DNA of 64,000 nucleotides. Source: Paraburkholderia sejongensis (lineage in GTDB: Bacteria; Pseudomonadota; Gammaproteobacteria; Burkholderiales; Burkholderiaceae). The position numbers were made by a program, and so were the translations under genes. Location: NCBI RefSeq assembly GCF_020880815.1, contig NZ_JAJITD010000005.1, forward strand, positions 248,001 through 312,000, given 5' to 3'. Shown in pieces: positions 25,042 through 33,536 of the stretch. Each line of letters starts with the position of its first letter. The stretch's first letter is position 1. The notes under the pieces were generated by a model. That model searched no databases and was not told the DNA's origin. It was given only the letters and a program-made list of their open reading frames with translations.

Positions 25042-26688
25042 TTATTTGCTTTGCACTTGCGCTTGGGATTGCGCTTGGGATTGCACTTGCGTCTGCGCCG
25101 GCGCGGCCGCGCCACTGAGCGCCGCGGTTTGCGCGGCCGGCGTGGCGATCGCCGCGCTCGGCGGCACAGCCGCCGCCGAGGCCGGCAACGGCGCGGGCGC
25201 CGCCACGTCGCCGGTTTCGCGGTTCATCTGCGCCACATCCCAGCCGCCGCCGAGCGCCTTCACGAGCCCGACCGACGACACCATCCGCTGCCCCGCGATG
25301 TTTTCGAGCTTCTGTTCGGCGGTGAACGCGGTGGTTTGCGCGGTCAGCACATTGATGAAGCCGACCGTGCCGGATTTGTACTGGTTGGTGACGATCGCGA
25401 GCGCCTGGCGCGCCGACTCGACCGCCTGCCGTTGCACGACAATTTCCTGTTCGAGGATGCGCAGCGACGCGAGATTGTCTTCGACGTCCTGGAACGCGGT
25501 GAGCACCGTCTGCCGATAGGTCGCGACGTCCTGATCGTAAGTCGCGCGCGCGGCCTCGGTGCGGGCCTTGCGCAGGCCGGCGTCGAAGATCGTCGCGGCC
25601 AGTTGCGGGCCGAGCGTCCAGAAGCGCGACGGTACGGTGAACAGTTGCGAGAACACCGAGTTCTCGAAGCCGCCGGACGCGGACAGCGTCAGCGTCGGGA
25701 AGAACGCGGCGATCTCGATGCCGATCTGCTCGTTCGCGGCGGCCGCCTTGCGTTCCGCCGACGCGATGTCGGGCCGCCGTTCGAGCAGCGCCGACGGCAC
25801 CTGCGCGGGCACGGCGGGCGGCGTCGCGGTGAGCGGCATCGGCGGCAGCGAGAACATCGAGGCCGGCACGCCGATCAGCACGGCGATCGCGTGCTCGTCC
25901 TGAGCGCGCTGGATGCCGTTCTCGATCGCCGCGGCCTGCGCCGATTGCAGCTGGGTTTGCGCCTGGATCACGTCCGCGCGCGCGGCGACGCCGGCCGCGT
26001 ACTGGTTTTGCGTGAGTTGCAGCGTGCGTTGATACGCGGCGACGGTCTCGTCGAGCAGCTTTTGCGTGGAGTCGAGCGCGCGCAGCGAGAAGTAGGTTTG
26101 CGCGAGCGTGGCCTGGGCGGATAGCCGCGCGTTCGCGAGGTCGGCTGCCGCGCCCTGCTGGCCGGCTTTCTGCGCATTGACCGTGCGCGCTACCGAGCCC
26201 CACAGGTCTGGCTCCCAGCTCGCGTCGAGCGACACGTTGTAGCTGTTGCCGATGCCGGCGCGGCTCGTCGCGGTCGTCGCATTGCCGCCGGTCGATGCGC
26301 CGTTGCCCGAGCGCGATACGCTGGCCGACGCGCCGATCGTCGGGAAATACGCGGCGCGCGCTTCGCCGACCAACGCGCGGGCCTGCCGGTAGGCCGCCGC
26401 GTACTGCGCGATGGTCTGGTTCGCGGCGTTGAGCTTGTCCTGCAGTTCGTTTAGCTGCGGGTCGTCGTAGATCGTCCACCAGTCGCCGCGATCGTGCTGA
26501 TCGGCCGGTTCGGCGACTTTCCAGCCGGGCGCGGCTTCCTTGAACGACGCGGGGATCGTGGTGTCGGGCCGCTGATAGTTGGGACCGACCGCGCAGGCGG
26601 CGAACAGCAACGCGCAGGCCGCGCTGATGGCGAGGGTCGGGACGCGCGATGCAAACGGCCGCGCGCGCGGGAGTCGAACAGACTGCAT
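25042..26688 (-). CDS. Outer-membrane efflux lipoprotein, NodT/OprM family
   Basis: 548 residues. A lipoprotein signal peptide ends in LFAAC with Cys32, then AVGPNYQRPD, the classic start of RND/EmrAB-type outer-membrane factors. Two outer-membrane efflux repeats follow (helical hairpins around LDSTQKLLDETVAAY and LASLRILEQEIVVQRQ). The C-terminus is an Ala/Gln-rich tail ending QVQSK. It forms a trimeric exit duct for drugs or solvents. The neighbours, a MarR regulator and an EmrB-type exporter on the opposite strand, suggest a shared pump. I chose the ATG at 26688, directly before the signal peptide. Confidence 0.93.
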   Translation of the reverse strand: MQSVRLPRARPFASRVPTLAISAACALLFAACAVGPNYQRPDTTIPASFKEAAPGWKVAEPADQHDRGDWWTIYDDPQLNELQDKLNAANQTIAQYAAAYRQARALVGEARAAYFPTIGASASVSRSGNGASTGGNATTATSRAGIGNSYNVSLDASWEPDLWGSVARTVNAQKAGQQGAAADLANARLSAQATLAQTYFSLRALDSTQKLLDETVAAYQRTLQLTQNQYAAGVAARADVIQAQTQLQSAQAAAIENGIQRAQDEHAIAVLIGVPASMFSLPPMPLTATPPAVPAQVPSALLERRPDIASAERKAAAANEQIGIEIAAFFPTLTLSASGGFENSVFSQLFTVPSRFWTLGPQLAATIFDAGLRKARTEAARATYDQDVATYRQTVLTAFQDVEDNLASLRILEQEIVVQRQAVESARQALAIVTNQYKSGTVGFINVLTAQTTAFTAEQKLENIAGQRMVSSVGLVKALGGGWDVAQMNRETGDVAAPAPLPASAAAVPPSAAIATPAAQTAALSGAAAPAQTQVQSQAQSQAQVQSK

Positions 26689-26927
26689 GCAATGAATTCC
26701 TTCTGGACGCCGCGATGCGGCCGGGAGCGGCGCGGCCGGCCGGGCGAACTCTTGGTGTGCCGGAATGTTAGCGTATGAGCCCGCGCGGGCGCGGGAAACC
26801 GAAAGCTGAAAGGTTAATGCGAGGCGGTGCGCAGGTGTGTTACTTGCAGTGACGCGACGGTTACGCGTTGTTACCGGGGGCGGGCGGCGGGGCGCTGCGG
26901 GGGAATGACGGGGAGCGACGCGAAGGG

Positions 26928-27326
26928 TCAGCCGCGCGCCTCCCCCGCTTGAGTCTCCTTGCGCCGGCACGTCACTTTTCCAGCGGCGGCCCGGCACGCC
27001 GCATCGCCGCGAGCGTGGCAAGCCGAAGTCGGCGCGGCGTTCAATGCCGGTGCCGCGAGCGCTTTGGCCGCGACCTGGATCCGTTCGTCCGTGAGAGCGT
27101 TCGTCGCGCTCTGCACGAGCGCGCCATCCACACGCTTCGCCCGCTTGCCGCTGCGCCGATGCTCGACCCACGCGAGCAACGCGACCCCCACCGATCCGCC
27201 CGGCAGCACGAACAGTCCCGCGAACAACGCGAGCTTCCACCAGCGGTGCCGGCCCTGGAAGCTATGGAGTGCGGAATCGGTCAGTGAGCGGCTCAGGCCG
27301 CCAAGCGTGTTTTTGAGGTACAGCAT
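26928..27326 (-). CDS. Hypothetical protein with one membrane segment
   Basis: 132 residues, not recognised. A hydrophobic segment (LALFAGLFVLPGGSVGVALL, about residues 32-52) is followed by a basic stretch and a Cys-containing hydrophilic tail. The initiating ATG at 27326 follows an in-frame ATG at 27347. It may be cotranscribed with the efflux lipoprotein gene 240 bp downstream. Confidence 0.5.
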   Translation of the reverse strand: MLYLKNTLGGLSRSLTDSALHSFQGRHRWWKLALFAGLFVLPGGSVGVALLAWVEHRRSGKRAKRVDGALVQSATNALTDERIQVAAKALAAPALNAAPTSACHARGDAACRAAAGKVTCRRKETQAGEARG

Positions 27327-27434
27327 CGGGAAGATCCAGTGGGACACGCCGCGCGATCGGCGGCGTGTAAATAAACGGTCAGAACATGGTCTCGGAAGGC
27401 GCTGGACGCGCGAAACTCATTGCTTGGAATAATA

Positions 27435-27463
27435 TTGACTATGCAAGCAAATTTCAAGATACT
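27435..27463 (+). promoter_or_regulatory. Candidate promoter for the MarR gene
   Basis: TTGACT and GATACT are exactly 17 bp apart in a locally AT-rich stretch, about 120 bp before the MarR start. Confidence 0.4.
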
Positions 27464-27526
27464 GTGCCGCTCGAATGACTGCGGTGTTGTTTTTCTGCCG
27501 GCCGGCGCCGCGTCGCAAAATGCGAT

Positions 27527-27554
27527 TTGACTTGTCTGCTTAGGCAGCTAGACT
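27527..27554 (+). promoter_or_regulatory. Second promoter with an operator-like palindrome in its spacer
   Basis: TTGACT at 27527-27532 and TAGACT at 27549-27554 (16-bp spacer) flank CTGCTTAGGCAG (27536-27547), an inverted repeat of the kind MarR proteins bind. This suggests autorepression. Confidence 0.5.
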
Positions 27555-27585
27555 TCGATCTGCCTGTCGATGTTGCGGATACCCC

Positions 27586-28092
27586 ATGGTTGAAGGCCCT
27601 TACAAAGCGGACGAGATAGAGCTGACGAGCAGTCTCGGCTACTACCTGACGAAAGCGCGCAACGTGCTGGTCGAACGCACGGATCGCGCGGTGAAACCGC
27701 TCGGCCTGACCGCGCAGCAGATCGGCGTGATCCTGATGCTGGCCTCGAAGCGCGCCAGCACGCCGTTCGAGCTGTCGCGAGCGATGTCGTACGACAGCGG
27801 CTCCATGACCCGTCTGCTCGACCGGCTCGAAAAGAAGGGCTTCGTGGTGCGCACGCGCAGCAGTTCGGACCGTCGCATGGTGGAGCTGGAATTGACGCCG
27901 CAGGGCCACGAGGCCGCGCGGCAGTTGCCGAATCTGGGCGCGACGGTGCTCAACGAGCAATTGCGCGGCTTCAGCGCCGAGGATCACGCGACGCTGATTC
28001 GCCTGCTCGCCCGTTTCATCGACAACGGCGTGGACGGCGGCGCCGGAGCGGGCTGCGGACTGGCATTGCCGCAGGACGACCCGCAGTCGTGA
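27586..28092 (+). CDS. MarR/EmrR-family regulator of the adjacent exporter
   Basis: 168 residues with the MarR fold: LTAQQIGVILMLAS, recognition helix FELSRAMSYDSGSMTRLLDRLE and wing RTRSSSDRRMVELELT. It lies 190 bp upstream of an EmrB-type exporter on the same strand, the usual arrangement for a substrate-sensing repressor of a multidrug pump. The C-terminal tail is Gly/Ala rich. Confidence 0.92.
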   Translation: MVEGPYKADEIELTSSLGYYLTKARNVLVERTDRAVKPLGLTAQQIGVILMLASKRASTPFELSRAMSYDSGSMTRLLDRLEKKGFVVRTRSSSDRRMVELELTPQGHEAARQLPNLGATVLNEQLRGFSAEDHATLIRLLARFIDNGVDGGAGAGCGLALPQDDPQS

Positions 28093-28282
28093 GTCGATAA
28101 ACGCTGCCCAAACGGGCCGCGTGGTTTGAACAGAACACAGGCAGGACCACAACGAGGCGCTGAAAGGCGCCATTGTCTTAGGATATCTGTCTGGGCAGAG
28201 GGTGATGCGGCACATAAGCACCGCGTTTGAAACGTGCGATAAAGCTGCCGCGACAAGCTTTCCCGACTGAGGAGAACAACAT

Positions 28283-29845
28283 ATGGAAGCCACGGCTCCC
28301 GCTGCCGCGCAACCGGCCGCCGAACCGGCGCCGCTGCAAGGCGGCGCACTCGCGCTACTGACCGTCGGTCTGGCGCTCGGCACTTTCATGGAGGTGCTCG
28401 ACACCTCGATCGCGAACGTCGCGGTGCCGACCATTTCGGGCAGCCTCGGCGTCGCCGCGAGCCAGGGGACGTGGGTGATCTCGTCGTACTCGGTCGCCTC
28501 CGCGATCGCGGTGCCGCTGACCGGCTGGCTCGCGCGCCGGGTCGGCGAAGTGCGGCTGTTCACGCTGTCGGTGCTGCTGTTTACGCTCGCGTCGGCGGCC
28601 TGCGGTTTCGCGCAGAACTTCGAATCGCTGATCGCGTTCCGGCTGCTGCAAGGGCTCGTTTCCGGGCCGATGGTGCCGCTGTCGCAGACGATCCTGATGC
28701 GCTCCTACCCGCTCGCGAAGCGCGGTCTCGCGCTCGGCTTATGGGCGATGACCGTGATCTGCGCGCCGATCTTCGGCCCGGTGCTGGGCGGCTATATCAC
28801 CGATAACTTCACGTGGCCGTGGATCTTTTACATCAACGTGCCGATCGGCGTGTTCTCGGCGGTCTGCGCGTACCTGCTGCTGCGCGGCCGCGAGACCAAA
28901 ACCACCCGGCAACGGATCGACGCGGTCGGTCTCGTACTGCTGGTGACCGGCGTGTCGTGTCTGCAGATGATGCTCGACCTCGGCAAGGACCGCGACTGGT
29001 TCAACTCGACCTTCATCGTGGCGCTCGCGGTGATCGCGGTCGTCGCGATCGCGTTCCTGCTGGTGTGGGAGTTGACCGACGACGAACCGATCGTCGACCT
29101 GTCGCTCTTCAAGGACCGCAATTTCGCGCTCGGGGTCGTGATCATCTCGTTCGGTTTCATGGCGTTCTTCGGCTCGGTCGTGATCTTCCCGCTGTGGCTG
29201 CAAACGGTGATGGGCTACACCGCCGGACTCGCGGGTCTGGCGACCGCGCCGGTCGGCCTGCTCGCGCTGTTCCTGTCGCCGATGATCGGCAAGAACATGC
29301 ACCGGCTCAATCTGCGGATGGTCGCGAGCTTCGCGTTCATCGTGTTCGCGATCGTGTCGTTCTGGAACTCGACGTTTACGCTCGACGTGCCGTTCGGTCA
29401 CGTGATCCTGCCGCGACTGATCCAGGGGATCGGCGTCGCGTGCTTCTTCGTGCCGATGACGACGATCACGCTGTCGAGCGTATCCGACGAGCGGCTCGCG
29501 AGCGCGTCGGGTTTGTCCAACTTCTTCCGCACGTTGTCGGGTGCGATCGGCACCGCGATCAGCACGACGTTCTGGGAGAACGACACGATCTACCATCACG
29601 CGATGCTGGCCGACACCGTCAACGTGTATTCGCCGAACACCACTGCGTACACGAGTGCGCTCGCCGGCGCCGGGCTCACCGGCGACAGCGTGACCGCGCA
29701 GCTGAACCAGGTGGTGACGAGTCAGGCGTACATGATGGCGACCAACGACTTCTTCCGCATTTCGTGCGCGGCGTTTCTGGTGCTGGCGGTGCTGGTGTGG
29801 GTCACGAAGCCGCGCAAGGGCGCCGGCCCTTCGTTAGGACATTGA
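28283..29845 (+). CDS. DHA2-family multidrug exporter (EmrB type)
   Basis: 520 residues with about 14 transmembrane helices. Family motifs include LDTSIANVAVPTISGSLG, the motif A-like loop GWLARRVGEVRLF and the motif C-like GAPIFGPVLGG region (written CAPIFGPVLGGYITD here). It is a proton-driven major facilitator. EmrB proteins normally work with the periplasmic adaptor EmrA and an outer-membrane factor; the latter is at 25042-26688, but no EmrA gene is in view. AGGAG 8 bp before the ATG supports the start. Confidence 0.93.
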   Translation: MEATAPAAAQPAAEPAPLQGGALALLTVGLALGTFMEVLDTSIANVAVPTISGSLGVAASQGTWVISSYSVASAIAVPLTGWLARRVGEVRLFTLSVLLFTLASAACGFAQNFESLIAFRLLQGLVSGPMVPLSQTILMRSYPLAKRGLALGLWAMTVICAPIFGPVLGGYITDNFTWPWIFYINVPIGVFSAVCAYLLLRGRETKTTRQRIDAVGLVLLVTGVSCLQMMLDLGKDRDWFNSTFIVALAVIAVVAIAFLLVWELTDDEPIVDLSLFKDRNFALGVVIISFGFMAFFGSVVIFPLWLQTVMGYTAGLAGLATAPVGLLALFLSPMIGKNMHRLNLRMVASFAFIVFAIVSFWNSTFTLDVPFGHVILPRLIQGIGVACFFVPMTTITLSSVSDERLASASGLSNFFRTLSGAIGTAISTTFWENDTIYHHAMLADTVNVYSPNTTAYTSALAGAGLTGDSVTAQLNQVVTSQAYMMATNDFFRISCAAFLVLAVLVWVTKPRKGAGPSLGH

Positions 29846-29909
29846 AGCAAATCGGGACAGTCGCGGCGCGCGTTGCGACGCGGCCCTTCAGCAACGGCTT
29901 GGCGGCGAG

Positions 29910-30416
29910 TCATTGCGACAGCGCCTCGCCGTTCGGCGTGGCGGCCGGCTTGCCGGGCACTGCTGCCGGATGCGCGGCATCGGCTGCGGCCGGCGCGGTT
30001 GCGGTGCCGCTTTGCGGCGCGGCGATCGCCGTGCCTCTCACATACTGTTTGAAATCAGCGCCCGCTTCCCACGGATTCGGCTTGCAGCCCAGCGAGCCGT
30101 CGCAATGCGCGGAAAAGCCGATCGTCGCGGTGCCGTCGGGATTCGCGGTGCGGGTGATCTGATACGCGAGCGCGCGTTTGCCGCCATCGGGGCCGGCGGT
30201 CTGGATCAACGAATCGGTCGCGGTCTCGATCGGGTATTTCGAATGACTCGCGACCCAGCTCTGCGCCCGTTGCCACCACATATCGCACTCAGCCCTGCTC
30301 GCACACGTCAACGGTTTGGTTGCGATCTGCATCACGTCCGGGTCGACCTGACCTCGCGATGCGCAACCGGCCAGCGCCGTCAGACACAGCGCGGCCAACA
30401 AACTTTTGTTCTTCAC
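29910..30416 (-). CDS. Hypothetical lipoprotein
   Basis: 168 residues from a GTG at 30416 that has GGGAGGT 7 bp upstream; in-frame ATGs further up lack such a site. The signal peptide ends LTALAGC with the lipidated Cys18. The body contains several Cys (TCASRAECDMWW, AHCDGSLGCKPN) that could form disulfides, and the C-terminus is Ala/Pro rich. Function unknown; similar proteins occur in Burkholderia as uncharacterised lipoproteins. Confidence 0.75.
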   Translation of the reverse strand: MKNKSLLAALCLTALAGCASRGQVDPDVMQIATKPLTCASRAECDMWWQRAQSWVASHSKYPIETATDSLIQTAGPDGGKRALAYQITRTANPDGTATIGFSAHCDGSLGCKPNPWEAGADFKQYVRGTAIAAPQSGTATAPAAADAAHPAAVPGKPAATPNGEALSQ

Positions 30417-30591
30417 GTCGATACCTCCCGCTGTGGAGCGTCTCATGCAAGGTTGGACCGCGCGGCCCTGACGGTGTTTCACGACGGCCGGACAATCGCG
30501 GGCGCGCGCGGAGAATTTGCCGATTGGTTACGAGGGCCGCCTCGCTGGCGCGTAGAGCTTACCTGCGCGTTCCTTGAGTGGTCACCAGTAG

Positions 30592-30600
30592 TTATCCACA
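30592..30600 (+). promoter_or_regulatory. Perfect DnaA box
   Basis: TTATCCACA in non-coding DNA beside the gshA terminator. Confidence 0.5.
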
Positions 30601-30607
30601 GCAAGAA

Positions 30608-30632
30608 AAAAGCGGCCGCGTGGGCCGCTTTT
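30608..30632 (-). terminator. Intrinsic terminator of gshA
   Basis: AAAAGCGGCC and GGCCGCTTTT pair around GCGTG; on the minus strand the stem is followed by T residues, 40 bp after gshA. Confidence 0.82.
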
Positions 30633-30670
30633 CTACAGATCACGAGAGCATGCAGCCTCGCGCATCTTCT

Positions 30671-32287
30671 TCATACGCTGAACCGGTTCAGCGTGTATGC
30701 ACGATAAGCGGCGACGAACGCATCGAACGAACCGACTTCGTCGCGTTCGAGCTTCGCCTGTTCGTCGAGCGACTGCGCCGCGAGTTTGACGAACGCGTCG
30801 TGTTGCGCGGGATCGAGCGGGCGGGCTCGGAAATACGCGGCATGCGCTTCGCTTTGCGCGAGGCCGAACGCGAGAAAGCTCTGCTGCTTGTCGCGCATCG
30901 TTTGCAGCACGCGTGCCGACGGCGTCAGCGATACGTCCGCGAGCTTCGCGCGCTGCGTCGCCACCGAGCGCGCGTGTGCATCGCCGCCGTGCAGATCGTC
31001 GAGCACCCTGGCGGCCGCGTCGATCCTGATCAGCAGTTCGTTCGCCCAGTCGAGCATCGCGACCGGCTGGCCGTCGCGGATCAGTTCGAGCCCCGGCTTG
31101 CGACCCTCCATCGTCACGCGGCCGAAGTTCTGGTTCGCTTCGCAATAGGCGGGCGACGGCAGCGGCGCGCTGTCGTCGAGTGCGCAGACCAGCAGATACG
31201 CGTCGAGAAAGCGCGAGGTCTCCAGCGAAATGCCGCTCGGCTCGAACGGATCGATATCCATGCAGCGCACTTCGACGTATTGCACGCCGCGCGCGGCGAG
31301 CGCGTGCAGCGGCCGCTCGCCCGGATAGGTAACGCGCTTCGGCCGGATCGTCGAGTAGAACTCGTTTTCGATCTGCAGCACGTTGGTGTTGATCTGCACC
31401 CACTCGCCGTCGCGTTGCGTGCCGATCTGCTCGTAGGCCGGATACGGCTGGCTGACGGCCTTCGCGAGCGCGTCGAGGTAACCGGGCAGCGTGTCGTAGT
31501 CGGCGTGCAGCGCCGCTTGCGCGGTGGTGTTCGAATAGCCGAGGTCGCTCATCCGCAGACTGGTCGCGTACGGGCGATACAGCGTGTCGGCGTCGAACGT
31601 GTCGAGCGTGTGCGCGCGATCGCGCAGGAAGCGCCGGTCGAGCGCCGGCGACGCGCCGAACAGATACATCAGCAGCCAGTTGGTGCGGCGGAAATTGCGG
31701 ATCAGCGCGAGGTAGCGCTCGGACTGGAAATCGACGGCGCTCGCGGTGGATTGCTGGTCGGCGTGCAGCAGCCGCCACACCTGTTCGTTCAGCGAGTAGT
31801 TGTAGTGAATCCCCGCGATGCACTGCATCGTGCGGCCATAGCGCAGCGCGAGGCCGACCCGGTACACGTACTTGAGCCGGCCGATGTTCGAGCTGCCGTA
31901 TTGCGCGATCGGAATGCCATCGTCGGTGTCGGGCAACAGGCCCGGCATCGAGTTGTTCCACAGGATCTCGTCGCCGAGTTCCGCGTAGACGAAGCGGTGC
32001 AATTCGTCGAGCTTCGCAAGCGTGTCGGTGACGTCCTGCTCGGCCGGCGTGATCAGTTCCAGCAACGCCTCGGAGTAGTCGGTCGTCAGCGACGGATGCG
32101 TGAGCGCCGAGCCGAGCGCGCGCGGATGCGGCGTCAGCGCGAGCTGACCGTCATGCGTGACGCGCAGGCTTTCCTTTTCGATGCCGCGCAGGCCCCGGAT
32201 CAGCGCATCGCGCTGCGGGCTTGCGGACAGCACGGACAGGCGGTGCAAAAACGCGTCGGTCGCGCGGGAAGGTGTCGTGTTGGGCAT
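30671..32287 (-). CDS. gshA: Glutamate-cysteine ligase (E. coli type GshA)
   Basis: 538 residues, close to the 518 of E. coli GshA. Signatures: LIRGLRGIEKESLRVT at the N-terminus, HPSLTTDYSEALLELITP, and YVEVRCMDIDPFEPSGISL. It joins glutamate and cysteine with ATP, the first and limiting step of glutathione synthesis, in the cytoplasm. The ATG at 32287 (MPNTTPSRAT) is chosen because the upstream in-frame stretch has no similarity. It is monocistronic with its own terminator. Confidence 0.95.
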   Translation of the reverse strand: MPNTTPSRATDAFLHRLSVLSASPQRDALIRGLRGIEKESLRVTHDGQLALTPHPRALGSALTHPSLTTDYSEALLELITPAEQDVTDTLAKLDELHRFVYAELGDEILWNNSMPGLLPDTDDGIPIAQYGSSNIGRLKYVYRVGLALRYGRTMQCIAGIHYNYSLNEQVWRLLHADQQSTASAVDFQSERYLALIRNFRRTNWLLMYLFGASPALDRRFLRDRAHTLDTFDADTLYRPYATSLRMSDLGYSNTTAQAALHADYDTLPGYLDALAKAVSQPYPAYEQIGTQRDGEWVQINTNVLQIENEFYSTIRPKRVTYPGERPLHALAARGVQYVEVRCMDIDPFEPSGISLETSRFLDAYLLVCALDDSAPLPSPAYCEANQNFGRVTMEGRKPGLELIRDGQPVAMLDWANELLIRIDAAARVLDDLHGGDAHARSVATQRAKLADVSLTPSARVLQTMRDKQQSFLAFGLAQSEAHAAYFRARPLDPAQHDAFVKLAAQSLDEQAKLERDEVGSFDAFVAAYRAYTLNRFSV

Positions 32288-32618
32288 TGATGCGAGTCGC
32301 GCGTTGCCGACCGCTGTGAACCGCCTGATGCTGCTCGGGCGGAAACGGGATGGCGACAACACTCGGCAAAATTTTCGGTAGCGGGCACTTTAACATCTCG
32401 CCAGAACCCCTGCTTGGGCCCGGCTCGGCGCGGGTTTGGCGCGGGTTTGCCGGTGACTGCGGGCGTTGTTGGCCCGTTGCGGGCCCGTTGTTGGCCGTTT
32501 GATTTTTGCGATGAAAGCGACGGCTGTGCAGCAGGCCGAAGGTTGAGCGTGCCCGTCACCGGGAGTGCCTGATTTCGGCGCGGGTGACGGCGCTACCGCG
32601 AGTACGCCGCGGCGCGAC
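32288..32618. other. Non-coding region between gshA and alkA
   Basis: 331 bp with short direct repeats (CGCGGGTTTG twice near 32430, GTTGTTGGCC twice near 32467-32497). The gshA promoter should lie near its left end; no gene or structured element is evident. Confidence 0.4.
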
Positions 32619-33536
32619 TCACCCGCCGCGCGCCGCGCCCGCCCGATCCGCCACCTCGTTCCACAGATGCATCGCCGCATACGCGCGATACGGCCGCCAG
32701 CCATCGGTGCGGCTGCGCTGTTGCGCGGGCCGCGTGAGCGACGGATCGCGCGCGCAGATCGATTGCATCAGCACGAGATCCGACGCGGGCCACGCGTCCG
32801 GATCGCGCCACGCGCGCATCGCGACGTATTCGACGGTCCACGGGCCGATTCCCGCGAGCGCGAGCAGCGCGGCGCGCAGGCTGGCGGCGTCGCTGATGTC
32901 GCTATCGAGCGGCACGTCGCCGCTCGCGACCGCGCGCGCGAAGCCCTGCAACGCGGCGACCCGCTTGCCGGGCATGCCGATCTGCGCGAGATCGACCGCG
33001 GCAAGCGCGGCGGGCGTCGGAAAACGCCATGCGGTGTTTTCGTGCGGATGTCCATCGATACGCTCGCCCGCGCGCTGCACCAGCCGGCCGATGATCGTCG
33101 TCGCGGCCTTCACGCTGACCTGTTGCCCGACGATCGCGCGCACCACCAGCTCGAAGCCGGACCACGCGCCGGGCGCCCGCAAGCCGGGCACCGCCTCGAC
33201 GAGCGGGGCGAGCCACGGGTCGGCGGCGAGCGCGGCGGCGATCCGCTTCGGATCGGCGCGCAGATCGAACATCTTCGCGACCGGCGCGGCCAGCGCGTCG
33301 GCGTGACGGCTGACCGGTCCGTCGATGCTCGCGACGATGCAGTGCTTGCGCGGATGCAGCCGCACGCTGAGCGTGCCGCTGTCGCCGTCCCAGTCGATCG
33401 CGCGGCGATACGCGCCGTCTTCGACGGCTTCGACGCCCGGCGTCGCGCGGCCGCCGAAAAAGCGCAGCAGGCGCGGCCAGTCGAACGGGGCTTTGAACGG
33501 GAGTTCGAGAGTTGCGACGTCGTTAAGCGTGCTCAC
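32619..33536 (-). CDS. alkA: DNA-3-methyladenine glycosylase II (AlkA)
   Basis: 305 residues from a GTG at 33536 that overlaps the end of ada by 14 bp. AlkA N-terminal domain, then the helix-hairpin-helix glycosylase core: RAIVGQQVSVKAATTI, the hairpin LALAGIGPWTVEYVAMRAW and the catalytic Asp in PASDLVLMQ. It excises alkylated bases such as 3-methyladenine. Translation is probably coupled to ada, so both respond to methylation damage together. Confidence 0.93.
   Translation of the reverse strand: MSTLNDVATLELPFKAPFDWPRLLRFFGGRATPGVEAVEDGAYRRAIDWDGDSGTLSVRLHPRKHCIVASIDGPVSRHADALAAPVAKMFDLRADPKRIAAALAADPWLAPLVEAVPGLRAPGAWSGFELVVRAIVGQQVSVKAATTIIGRLVQRAGERIDGHPHENTAWRFPTPAALAAVDLAQIGMPGKRVAALQGFARAVASGDVPLDSDISDAASLRAALLALAGIGPWTVEYVAMRAWRDPDAWPASDLVLMQSICARDPSLTRPAQQRSRTDGWRPYRAYAAMHLWNEVADRAGAARGG

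Noticed and set aside
24716..26692. Long minus-strand frame through gspN and the efflux gene
   Set aside because: Shadow of the real outer-membrane lipoprotein frame; no motif in its translation.
26928..27326. The small membrane gene considered as a remnant of the missing EmrA
   Set aside because: It has no biotinyl-lipoyl or HlyD-like segment and is on the wrong strand for the exporter operon.
29399..29406. TCACGTGA core of a parS-like site
   Set aside because: It lies inside the EmrB-type coding sequence and the outer bases do not fit a 14-16 bp parS.
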